The notes under the pieces were generated by a model. The model was not told where the DNA came from. It did no database searches and saw only the letters and a program-made list of their open reading frames with translations. A program made the position numbers and the translations under genes. Below, one piece after another: positions 1-7,331 of a DNA stretch of 64,000 nucleotides; position 1 is the first letter of the stretch, and every line of letters begins with the position of its first letter. Source of the stretch: Dethiobacter alkaliphilus AHT 1 (GTDB taxonomy: Bacteria; Bacillota; Dethiobacteria; Dethiobacterales; Dethiobacteraceae); contig NZ_ACJM01000005.1 of the NCBI RefSeq assembly GCF_000174415.1, positions 1 through 64,000 on the forward strand, written 5' to 3'.

Positions 1-2
1 AA

Positions 3-45
3 ACCACGGATTTTTTTGAACTCCCGTGGTTTTTTATTTTTTCTC
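3..45 (+). terminator. Rho-independent terminator at left edge
   Basis: ACCACGG pairs with CCGTGGT across a T-rich loop and is followed by a run of T. It presumably ends a gene left of the window. The right half of this sequence, TTTGAACT followed by CCCGTGGTTTTTT, recurs beyond the abi-like gene near 1168-1195. Confidence 0.6.
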
Positions 46-120
46 TATTTTTTTCATTTGTATGCCAATTTGTAGAGGTTGCCCATTATCAACGGCAAAT
101 ACAAAATCATGCATTGCTGG

Positions 121-149
121 TTGACAGAGCATCAGATTAGCTGTATGAT
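121..149 (+). promoter_or_regulatory. Sigma-A promoter of the abi-like gene
   Basis: A perfect TTGACA (121-126) lies exactly 17 bases before TATGAT (144-149). Transcription would start near 156, leaving a leader of about 67 nt before the ATG at 223. It is one of the best sigma-A matches in the window and suggests autonomous expression. Confidence 0.7.
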
Positions 150-222
150 GAAGTCAACAGAGCCCACCACGCCTCTTAACAATGCGGACCAGGGTGGGAC
201 ATTTTTATTTCTGGAGAAGATC

Positions 223-1101
223 ATGGGCAATAATAGTGAGAAGGCCAGGATCAAAAAGCCAACCACCTTTGGAGAGCAAGTCAATATATTAAAAAGCAGG
301 GGCTTGGCAATTAAAGATGAAGAGCGGGCTATAGAAACCCTTAGCAGAATAAATTATTATCGGCTAAGTGCATACATGCTTTCATATAAGGCCGATAATA
401 AGTTTTATGAAGGGGTATCATTTGACGATGTCTATAGTCTTTATGAGTTCGATAAAAAGCTACGCAGCATGATTATGGGCGTGTTGGAAACTATTGAAGT
501 TGCTTTTAGAACACATATTTCATATATAATCGCTCATAAATATGGGGCGACAGGCTACGAAAACCAGGAGAACTTTAGAAATACAACTCATCATAGTAAC
601 ATGATGCAAAAAATTAAAGAAGAAATAGAACGAAGTGATGAGGTTTTTGTACAGCACCACAAATCAGCTTACGAAGGAGTTTTCCCTGTTTGGGTTGTTA
701 TTGAACTGACTTCTTTTGGTCTGTTGTCAAAAATTTACAACAACATGAGAGACGATGATCAAAATAAAATAGCTGGCGATTACTATAATACAAAGGGTGA
801 GTATGTTAAGTCTTGGCTGTACGCTTTATCAGTTTTTAGAAATATTTGTGCGCACTACGGAAGATTATATGACAGGCGTCTAAAAATCACCCCAAAATTA
901 TTTAGGGGTGACATGAAAAAGGGGATAAAGAATGATACGGTATTTTCTGTACTTTTTATCACCGGTAGGTTGCTACGGAACAAAAGTGAGTGGAAGAATT
1001 TTGTGACAAACCTTACGGCTTTAATCGAGAATACCGAACAAGTAGACTTGAAATTGATGGGTTTTCCTGATAATTGGGAGGAAGTACTTAGAACAATATA
1101 G
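223..1101 (+). CDS. Abi_2 / AbiD-AbiF family HEPN protein
   Basis: 292-residue protein of the Abi_2 family, known from lactococcal abortive-infection systems (AbiD, AbiF). The family signature is visible: an N-terminal segment with INYYRLSAYM, a helical body, and RNICAHYGRLYDRR near the C-terminus. RNICAH is an R-x4-H motif as in HEPN-type RNases, so RNA cleavage during phage infection is a reasonable inference. The ATG at 223 follows GGAGA at 213-217; the frame is open from 79 but has no ribosome binding site there. The gene looks more AT-rich than its neighbours, has its own promoter, and is flanked by related terminator sequences. It is a single-gene cassette with no antitoxin or methylase beside it. 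Confidence 0.85.
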   Translation: MGNNSEKARIKKPTTFGEQVNILKSRGLAIKDEERAIETLSRINYYRLSAYMLSYKADNKFYEGVSFDDVYSLYEFDKKLRSMIMGVLETIEVAFRTHISYIIAHKYGATGYENQENFRNTTHHSNMMQKIKEEIERSDEVFVQHHKSAYEGVFPVWVVIELTSFGLLSKIYNNMRDDDQNKIAGDYYNTKGEYVKSWLYALSVFRNICAHYGRLYDRRLKITPKLFRGDMKKGIKNDTVFSVLFITGRLLRNKSEWKNFVTNLTALIENTEQVDLKLMGFPDNWEEVLRTI

Positions 1102-1161
1102 TTGCGTGAGATTATGGCCAATGGGTTTTCCTTCCGGCTCCATACAAATGCAGAAACCATG

Positions 1162-1195
1162 AGAGCTTTGAACTGCTCCCGTGGTTTTTTTATTT
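1162..1195 (+). terminator. Terminator downstream of abi-like gene
   Basis: ACCATGAGAG can pair with CTCCCGTGGT (one G-U pair, one mismatch), followed by seven T. It resembles the hairpin at the left edge of the window in both stem and tail. Confidence 0.55.
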
Positions 1196-1460
1196 CCCTG
1201 AACTCTTTGCTTTTCCACCCACCTTTCAAATTTGTTTGCAAGAATATTTTCCACAATAACAGAACGGTGGACTTTGTGTATCGGTACAGAAATGGCCGGC
1301 GTCAAAGCAGATTCTCCATTGTTGATGTCTTAGAGAAATAAAATGATTTTAAATGCCGGAGGATATGACCAGGATTGAAGATACGCCCTGCGGTACCGTC
1401 GGAATTGGCGGTGTTTTTTTGTTGTCAATTTGCCATACTAAGCGGTATGGGGGTGGGAAG
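1196..1460. other. Intergenic stretch without a supported gene
   Basis: Open frames here are short and match no family I recognise. Near 1395-1420 a weak hairpin (ACCG...CGGT) followed by seven T may be a terminator. It lies inside the upstream extension of the next reading frame, which argues against starting that gene before 1461. Confidence 0.4.
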
Positions 1461-1838
1461 ATGGCACGTGTTGTTTGCAGGGCAGTGTATTGTGCGCATA
1501 ATGTGGGCGGCGATTTTTGTAACGCCGCAGGAATCACCATAAATGAAAATAAGTCGGGTGAAGAAGAAACAGATTGTAGTACTTTTTTGCCAAGGGATTT
1601 TTCCGCATCGCTTTCTTCCATGGATAATGTAAACTATGCCGGCATGGTGGCCCGTGCTTTTAGCCGACTGCCGCTGGCTAATCCGGATGTAGAGTGTGAA
1701 GTGGATTACTGTGAATATCATAACGGAGATAAAGGTTGCGCAGCCGGAGAAATCCAGGTTCTAAGCGCCAATGCGCTTACCTCGGCGGAAACCTTTTGCG
1801 GCACGTACCGACCTAAATCGATAGGAGATTATAAATGA
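1461..1838 (+). CDS. DUF1540 cysteine-rich protein
   Basis: 125-residue protein with two cysteine-rich repeats of DUF1540 type. The first begins VVCRAVYCAHN with later cysteines before FLP. The second is VECEVDYCEYHNGDKGCAAG, ending in ETFCGTYRP. DUF1540 proteins are small, probably metal-binding, and common in spore-forming Firmicutes; their function is not established. The segment between the repeats, around ASLSSMDNVNYAGMVARAF, has no motif I know. The frame continues upstream, but the ATG at 1461 is preferred because the cysteine repeat begins right after it. The upstream region is G-rich (GGGGGTGGGAAG) rather than a classic Shine-Dalgarno sequence. Confidence 0.75.
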   Translation: MARVVCRAVYCAHNVGGDFCNAAGITINENKSGEEETDCSTFLPRDFSASLSSMDNVNYAGMVARAFSRLPLANPDVECEVDYCEYHNGDKGCAAGEIQVLSANALTSAETFCGTYRPKSIGDYK

Positions 1839-2070
1839 TAGAATTTTTTAAACTTTCCATTGTGAAATACTAGACAAAACATTGAGCCCATGTTATTATT
1901 AGAACAAGCACAGAGAATTACTAACAATAAGGTAGCGGTTTTTTATTTAGGATAAAATGTGAAGAAGGTAACAATCAGTACGTAGTTGCTTGAAAATTCA
2001 GAGGAATAAATATTTTAACAATAGGAAGAATAGTTGGGGGAAATACTACTGAGAAAGGGAGGTAAACAGC
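1839..2070. other. AT-rich intergenic region
   Basis: About 230 bases, strongly AT-rich, separating the DUF1540 gene from the small protein at 2071. I see no convincing sigma-A promoter. GAAAGGGAGG at 2053-2062 is the ribosome binding site of the next gene. Confidence 0.4.
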
Positions 2071-2214
2071 ATGGCAACCACTCAAATTCAAAGCCTTTCC
2101 GAAGCGAGGGATGAACTCCTCCGCGAGTTCATGCTAGCCTCAGGGAATTACAAAGCTGAGATTCTGGCAAAGATCATGGAATTAGATGAGCAAATTGAAC
2201 AGCGCCAAAACTGA
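2071..2214 (+). CDS. 47-residue helical protein, weakly Spo0E-like
   Basis: A short gene with a strong ribosome binding site (AAGGGAGGT, 2055-2063) and a dedicated terminator, so it is very likely expressed. The product begins MATTQIQSLSEARDELL. It is predicted as two helices joined by an ASGNYKAE turn, the second ending in IMELDEQIEQ. This layout and the ELD triplet recall Spo0E-like phosphatases, which act on Spo0A~P through a SQELD motif. The Ser and Gln of that motif are absent here, so the assignment is tentative. It could equally be an unrelated small coiled-coil protein. Confidence 0.6.
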   Translation: MATTQIQSLSEARDELLREFMLASGNYKAEILAKIMELDEQIEQRQN

Positions 2215-2215
2215 C

Positions 2216-2249
2216 AAAATGCCGACGATGCATAAATCGTCGGCATTTT
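2216..2249. terminator. Bidirectional terminator
   Basis: A perfect 14-bp stem AAAATGCCGACGAT / ATCGTCGGCATTTT around the loop gcataa. The T run on both strands lets it serve the small gene on the plus strand and the hydrolase gene on the minus strand. Confidence 0.9.
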
Positions 2250-2258
2250 GTGTTTCTG

Positions 2259-2927
2259 CTAAACCTGCACATCTTCGCCTGGATTTAAAACCAGGCAGCG
2301 GCTGGAGGTGTTTTTCTCCACCTTGTTTTTAAATTCCAGCGGATCGGCGGCAATCAGCGGCCAGGTATTGTAATGGAAGGGGATAACCGTATCTGCACCC
2401 ACGAACTTGGTGGCGTACACCGCATCATCAATGTCCATGGTGAAATTTCCGCCGATGGGGACTAAAAAGAGGTTAATGCGCTCTATTTCGCCCAGCAGTT
2501 TCATGTCACCAAACAGGCTGGTGTCTCCGGCAAAGTAAACAGTAAACTCACCGAAATTGAGGATGAAGCCGCAGGCATGACCTCCGGCAATGCCGGCTCC
2601 GTGAAAGGCCGGGGTGACACGGACATAACCAAATTCAAACTTTGTTTTTCCACCCACATGCATGGGATGTCCTTTGACATCCTCTTTTTCGCATTCCTGG
2701 ATAATTTCAAAGGTAGAAATTACTGTGGCTCCCGTTCTTTTGGCAATTTCAAATGTGTCCCCCAGATGGTCGGCATGGGCGTGGGAGACAAAGATGTAAT
2801 CTGCCTGCACTTCATCTGCTTTTACAGTAGCCTGTGGGTTATCGGTGATGAAGGGGTCAAAAAGATACGTTTTGCCGTTCTGCTCCAGTTGAAAGCAGGC
2901 GTGGCCGAGAAAGCGGACATTAGGCAT
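2259..2927 (-). CDS. UPF0173 metallo-beta-lactamase-fold hydrolase
   Basis: 222-residue metal-dependent hydrolase of the UPF0173 (YtkL-like) family. The metal-binding motif SHAHADH is at roughly residues 49-55, and later ligands are visible in AFHGAGIAGGHACG and YFAGDTSLFGDM. No signal peptide is present, so it is cytoplasmic. The natural substrate of the family is unknown. The length is typical. The ATG at 2927 is preceded on the minus strand by AGGAGGAAATGTA. It is transcribed alone and convergently to the small gene on its left. Confidence 0.9.
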   Translation of the reverse strand: MPNVRFLGHACFQLEQNGKTYLFDPFITDNPQATVKADEVQADYIFVSHAHADHLGDTFEIAKRTGATVISTFEIIQECEKEDVKGHPMHVGGKTKFEFGYVRVTPAFHGAGIAGGHACGFILNFGEFTVYFAGDTSLFGDMKLLGEIERINLFLVPIGGNFTMDIDDAVYATKFVGADTVIPFHYNTWPLIAADPLEFKNKVEKNTSSRCLVLNPGEDVQV

Positions 2928-3119
2928 TACATTTCCTCCTAATCTCTTTTTTGTATAGCATACTTTTGTTTGTCTGTATTATACCATTTTTAACCTGTGA
3001 GACAAGGAGAGGAAAATAAATGCAGGAATAATCAGACAAAATGACGAAATATCGCAAAGATGCTTAATGACTACCATGATTGCGTATGCTAATGATGATA
3101 AATGTGAGGAGGGATTTTT

Positions 3120-3992
3120 GTGGAAAAGGTTGATGTGGCCATTATCGGATGCGGTCCTGCCGGACTGTCTGCGGCGGTAAATGTAAAAGCGCGAAACCGA
3201 AGCGTATTGTTGGTGGGTCCCAAGCTTTGCAGCTCGGCGTTGCATAAGGCTCATAGGGTAAATAATTATCTGGGCATGCCCGGATTATCCGGTGATGAAC
3301 TGCGTAAGAGCTTTATTCGCCATGTACGGGAAATGGGTGTTGATATTACCCAGGTAAGTGTTTCAGGCATCTTTCCCATGGGAGATTCCTTTCAGCTGCA
3401 GGTCCAGGACGAGTTCTGGGAAGCCAGGACAGTTATTTTAACCACTGGAGTTTTTGCGGCTAAAAGCCTGCCCGGTGAAAACACATATGTGGGCAAAGGT
3501 ATCTCTTACTGCGGTACCTGTGACGCCATGTTCTACCGGGATAAAACCATTGCGGTGCTGGCTGATGACGTGGAGCATGAGGATGAAGTGCGCTTTTTAG
3601 CGGAAGTGGCCAAAAAGGTCTACTTCCTGCCCAAGTATGAGAAAACCGGTGAACTGCTGCCCAACGTGGAAGTCCTCCGTGATAAGGTAAAAGAGTTTCA
3701 GGGCGGTGAAAGAATGGAAACCCTGCTTTTGGCTGAAGGCGGGGAGCTAAATGTGGACGGAGCCTTTCTGCTAAAAGAGCAGATGCCCATGGCCCAGCTG
3801 GTAAACGGTTTGGAATTGGTTGAAAAGCATATTAAAGTTGATACCAATATGGCTACCAATATTCCCGGAGTTTTTGCCGCCGGAGATGTGGCGGGTAAGC
3901 CGTATCAGGTAGCCAAGGCTGTGGGGCAGGGTCAGCTGGCTGCATTAAGTGCGGTGGCCTATGTGGACAGCAAGAAAGGGGCGCCGGTTTAA
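3120..3992 (+). CDS. Thioredoxin-reductase-like flavoprotein lacking the NADPH motif
   Basis: 290-residue protein with the two-domain layout of low-Mr thioredoxin reductases. The FAD motif GCGPAG is at residues 10-15, the redox-active pair is C131-G-T-C134 in SYCGTCDAMF, and the C-terminal FAD motif GVFAAGDVAG is present. The central domain starts IAVLADDVEHEDEVRFLAE where NADPH-dependent enzymes have GGGDSAxEEA, and the HRRxxxR phosphate-binding motif is not visible. This is what is described for ferredoxin-dependent flavin thioredoxin reductases (FFTR) and related deeply branching forms in Clostridia. I infer ferredoxin or an unknown donor as reductant. The GTG start follows GAGGAGGG at 3106-3113. 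No thioredoxin gene is adjacent. Confidence 0.8.
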   Translation: MEKVDVAIIGCGPAGLSAAVNVKARNRSVLLVGPKLCSSALHKAHRVNNYLGMPGLSGDELRKSFIRHVREMGVDITQVSVSGIFPMGDSFQLQVQDEFWEARTVILTTGVFAAKSLPGENTYVGKGISYCGTCDAMFYRDKTIAVLADDVEHEDEVRFLAEVAKKVYFLPKYEKTGELLPNVEVLRDKVKEFQGGERMETLLLAEGGELNVDGAFLLKEQMPMAQLVNGLELVEKHIKVDTNMATNIPGVFAAGDVAGKPYQVAKAVGQGQLAALSAVAYVDSKKGAPV

Positions 3993-4136
3993 AAAATAAC
4001 GTTTTATTAATCCAACGACACCCGTATTCTGCGAGAATGGTAGTAGAATTTTCTGAAAGTGTGATTTGTGTCATGTTCCGGCACAAATGCCACAGGATAT
4101 AATGTAATTACATCAAAGAGGAAGGGTGATGGAGTG

Positions 4137-5027
4137 ATGGACGTTTCAATTGCTGATTTACGCAAAGCGTTTGAAGAAGTGGGTTATATTACCGATGAAC
4201 AGGTGATTATCACCGTTTATCTGTCTTTAAAGCTGGAAAAGCCGCTTCTCATTGAAGGAGCCCCCGGTGTGGGTAAGACGGAACTGGCGAAGGTGCTTTC
4301 CCAGGTGTTTGCCACAGACCTGATTCGTCTGCAGTGTTATGAAGGACTGGATGAAAATAAAGCGCTTTATGAATGGAATTATCAGCGGCAGCTGTTAAAG
4401 ATTCAGATTTCCAAAGAGACCGCCTGTACAGAGGACTTGGAACAGGATTTGTTTTCCCGGGAATATTTGCTGGAAAGGCCTTTGTTAAAAGCAATTCAGG
4501 CTGAGGAGAAGCCGGTTTTGCTGATTGACGAAATTGATAAGACCGACGAAGAGTTTGAAGCTTTTCTTTTTGAGGTTCTTTCTGATTTTCAGGTCTCAGT
4601 TCCCGAGTTGGGCACGCTGACTGCCAACCGGATCCCCATGGTGGTGTTGACCAGTAACAATGAGCGGGAGCTCTCCGATGGGTTGAAAAGGCGCTGTGTA
4701 TACCTGTATCTTGATTACCCCAGCGTGGAGCGGGAAATCGATATTATCCAGGCGCGTGTTCCCCAGTGCGGTGAAAAACTGGCCCACGAAATTGCCCGTG
4801 CCGTTTCGCTGGTGCGCAATGAACAGGAAATTAAGAAAAAGCCCTCCATTGCCGAGACGCTGGACTGGACCCGGGCGCTTTTGGCCATGGATAAGGATCG
4901 CTTAAACAAAAACGGTGTGGAGCAAACGCTGAACATGGTCCTGAAAACCAAAGGAGATATGGAGGCTTTCGAGAAAAAAATCGGAGCCGAACGCCTGGCG
5001 GAATATGCACGGTCGGATAAGGACTGA
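4137..5027 (+). CDS. MoxR-family AAA+ ATPase
   Basis: 296-residue AAA+ ATPase of the MoxR group, which works with VWA-domain partners as a chaperone in cofactor or metal-centre insertion. Walker A GAPGVGKT is at residues 41-48 and Walker B VLLIDE at about 127-132; VVLTSNNERELSDGLKRRC covers sensor 1 and the arginine finger. The ATG at 4137 follows AGGAAGGG; a GTG one codon earlier is possible. A TATAAT at 4098-4103 may be its -10 element, but no good -35 is seen. The stop is five bases before the VWA gene. The pair resembles CoxD/CoxE of carbon monoxide dehydrogenase clusters. Confidence 0.88.
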   Translation: MDVSIADLRKAFEEVGYITDEQVIITVYLSLKLEKPLLIEGAPGVGKTELAKVLSQVFATDLIRLQCYEGLDENKALYEWNYQRQLLKIQISKETACTEDLEQDLFSREYLLERPLLKAIQAEEKPVLLIDEIDKTDEEFEAFLFEVLSDFQVSVPELGTLTANRIPMVVLTSNNERELSDGLKRRCVYLYLDYPSVEREIDIIQARVPQCGEKLAHEIARAVSLVRNEQEIKKKPSIAETLDWTRALLAMDKDRLNKNGVEQTLNMVLKTKGDMEAFEKKIGAERLAEYARSDKD

Positions 5028-5032
5028 TTGCG

Positions 5033-6358
5033 ATGAAAAATTATCTGGAGATTAATGTGGTGCGCTTTATTCATCTGCTGCGCCATGCCGGTATCCGCAT
5101 TGGCAGCGGAGAGGTAATTGATGCCCTGCAGGCCCTGACGCTGATGGATTTATCCGACAGGGAAGCGGTGCGTGCCGCCCTTAAGGCAACGCTGGTGAAA
5201 CGGCCCGGTGAGCAGCAGGTGTTCGATAAAGCATTTGATATATTTTTTGCACCGCCGGAGATGCAACAGGAACGCCAGGCCGACTACCAGCAGAAACAGG
5301 AATACCGCCAGCAGATGCTGGATGAGGCCACCGAAGATCTGAGTTTTCAGGGAACTCCCATGGATATCTCCGACCAGGAGAAGACGGTGTATGCCAGCAT
5401 TCCCGAGCAGGATCGGGAAAAACTGCAGGACTATATTAACAAAACGGCGGGCGGCAAGAATGTGGAAGAGCATTTTCGCCCCTTATTGGAAAGTGTGGTC
5501 AAAGGGTCGCTGTCTTACTGGCGTAAGAACCTGCGCAACGAAATAGATTTGTCTGAAGCGCCCAAAACCGGCGATGAAGAACTGGACGCCATGGTTGAAG
5601 GGGTGGGTAGCGGCGGTGGCGACGGCTCTTTGTTGGAAGAAGACATGCAAAATATTGCCGATAAAGATGTTCCCCGGGCCCGTGCCTTAATCCGTAAACT
5701 GGCACGGCAGATGGTGGCGCGGATTAGCCGGCGCTACCGGCAGAGCAAAAAGCACAAGCAGCTTGATTTACGTAAAAGCATCCGTCATAATATCCGCTTC
5801 GGCGGCACCATGTTCCGTCTGCGCTACCGCAGCCGCCGGATACAAAAACCTAAAATTGTGCTGATTTGTGATGTTTCCGGGTCCATGGCCCGCTACGCCA
5901 GTTTCGTGATGCAGTTTATCTATGGTATTCATGATGTGGTGGGCAGTATTGAAAGTTTTGTCTTTTCCGAGGACGTGGAACGGGTAACCGGCTATTTCCA
6001 GCACGGCTCGGATTTTAACGCCACCATGCTGGAGGTAGTTAACCGCTCAACGGAATGGGGACGCGGCACTAACCTGGGAGCGTCACTGAAGTCTCTCAGG
6101 CAAAAATACCCGGATGCCCTGTCCGGCCAGAGCTATGTGCTCATTGTCAGTGATACAAAAACCATGGCTTTGGAAGACAGTGTGCAGGAATTGGAGCAAA
6201 TTAAAAGAATCGTTAAAGATGTCATCTGGCTCAACACACTGCCCGATGATGAATGGGACGGGAAATCTGTGCAAATGTTTCAGAAAATAGTGCGGATGTA
6301 TCCCTGCAATACGCTGTCTGATTTAGAAAAGGTCATGCGGCAAAAAATAATAGCCTAG
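5033..6358 (+). CDS. CoxE-like VWA domain protein
   Basis: 441-residue protein of the CoxE-like family. A helical N-terminal half contains a charged, Gln-rich stretch (about residues 80-105). A von Willebrand A domain follows, with MIDAS motif D280-V-S-G-S, and the second MIDAS Thr is probably in WGRGTNLGASL. Such proteins bind a divalent metal and partner with the MoxR ATPase. Here the two genes are five bases apart, and a CooC-type ATPase follows after 22 bases. The set probably forms one operon for maturing a metalloenzyme. No structural gene for such an enzyme lies in the window. Confidence 0.88.
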   Translation: MKNYLEINVVRFIHLLRHAGIRIGSGEVIDALQALTLMDLSDREAVRAALKATLVKRPGEQQVFDKAFDIFFAPPEMQQERQADYQQKQEYRQQMLDEATEDLSFQGTPMDISDQEKTVYASIPEQDREKLQDYINKTAGGKNVEEHFRPLLESVVKGSLSYWRKNLRNEIDLSEAPKTGDEELDAMVEGVGSGGGDGSLLEEDMQNIADKDVPRARALIRKLARQMVARISRRYRQSKKHKQLDLRKSIRHNIRFGGTMFRLRYRSRRIQKPKIVLICDVSGSMARYASFVMQFIYGIHDVVGSIESFVFSEDVERVTGYFQHGSDFNATMLEVVNRSTEWGRGTNLGASLKSLRQKYPDALSGQSYVLIVSDTKTMALEDSVQELEQIKRIVKDVIWLNTLPDDEWDGKSVQMFQKIVRMYPCNTLSDLEKVMRQKIIA

Positions 6359-6380
6359 GTACAGAACAGGAGGATGTAAC

Positions 6381-7133
6381 ATGAAACAGATTGCTATAGC
6401 CGGTAAGGGCGGTGTGGGCAAAACCACATTTACAGCGCTGATGCTGCGCCATATCCTAAAGAACAAGGCCAATAAAACAGTGCTGGCGGTGGATGCGGAC
6501 CCCAACGCCAACCTAAATGAAGCGCTGGGCCTGGAAGTGGAAGACACCATTTCCACCATGCTGGAAGAAACCAAAAAACCCGGTGCTATTCCCACCGGCA
6601 TGACAAAGGAAATGTTTATTGAATACAAACTGCAGCAGGCCTTGGTGGAAACTAAGAGTTACGACCTGTTGGTGATGGGTAATCCGCAGGGTTCCGGCTG
6701 CTACTGCTATCCCAATGACTTGTTGCGCAAACACCTGGAAACGCTGCGTGATAACTATGACTATGTAACTGTAGACAACGAAGCGGGCCTGGAGCATTTG
6801 AGCCGCCGCATCATCAATAACGTCCACACCCTGATTGTGGTCAGTGACGCTTCCGCCCGCAGTATTCGCTCTGCCGGCAGAGTTCATGAAATCGTAAAAA
6901 ATGTGAAACTGGACTTGGAGGAAATCGGCCTGGTGGTCACCAAAGTAACAGGCAATGAAATTGAAGACCTGCAGCCGGAAATCGATAAAACCGGTCTGAA
7001 GCTTTTGGGCACCGTGCCGCTGGATCCCCTGGTTGCCGAATATGATGTAAAGAGCAAGGCGCTGGTGGACCTGCCCGACGATGCACTATCGGTGCAGGCG
7101 GTGGAACAGATTTTAAATAAGATCAACCTGTAG
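6381..7133 (+). CDS. cooC: CooC-type nickel-insertion ATPase
   Basis: 250-residue MinD/NifH-fold ATPase. The deviant Walker A GKGGVGKTT is at residues 8-16, and the CooC signature C107-Y-C109 lies in GSGCYCYPND. In CO dehydrogenase systems CooC binds nickel at a dimer-bridging CxC site and uses ATP to help build the NiFeS C-cluster. DADPNANLNEALG is a typical switch segment. The ribosome binding site AGGAGG is seven bases upstream. It closes the moxR-coxE run and is followed by a terminator. CODH or CODH/acetyl-CoA synthase is the likely client, but its genes are not in this window. Confidence 0.88.
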   Translation: MKQIAIAGKGGVGKTTFTALMLRHILKNKANKTVLAVDADPNANLNEALGLEVEDTISTMLEETKKPGAIPTGMTKEMFIEYKLQQALVETKSYDLLVMGNPQGSGCYCYPNDLLRKHLETLRDNYDYVTVDNEAGLEHLSRRIINNVHTLIVVSDASARSIRSAGRVHEIVKNVKLDLEEIGLVVTKVTGNEIEDLQPEIDKTGLKLLGTVPLDPLVAEYDVKSKALVDLPDDALSVQAVEQILNKINL

Positions 7134-7143
7134 TTAGTACAGA

Positions 7144-7184
7144 TAAAGCCTCGCATTCCCCACTTTAGGGATGCGGGGCTTTTG
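7144..7184 (+). terminator. Terminator of the moxR-coxE-cooC run
   Basis: AAAGCCTCGCATTCCC pairs with GGGATGCGGGGCTTTT around a short loop, ending in T. It sits 10 bases after the cooC stop. Confidence 0.85.
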
Positions 7185-7240
7185 CTTGCATTTATTAAAA
7201 ATTGCTGACAAAAAGTAAATCGTGGAGGAAATCAATAGCT

Positions 7241-7316
7241 TTGATATGAAGACAAACATATATATTTTAGCTCTCTACCGCCGTCGCTTTGTAACTTGCA
7301 AAAGCGTTTTTATTTT
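7241..7316 (+). promoter_or_regulatory. Possible promoter and leader hairpin
   Basis: TTGATA (7241-7246) is 16 bases from TATTTT (7263-7268). Downstream, CGCTTT (7285-7290) pairs with AAAGCG (7301-7306) and is followed by TTTTTATTTTT, a short terminator-like hairpin just before the LysM-M23 gene. Both elements are weak, and attenuation is only a possibility. Confidence 0.35.
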
Positions 7317-7331
7317 TGAGGAGGTATACAA

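Noticed and set aside
1102-1341. A 79-codon plus-strand frame after the abi-like gene, and overlapping minus-strand frames
   Set aside because: They run through a terminator hairpin, lack ribosome binding sites and resemble no protein family.
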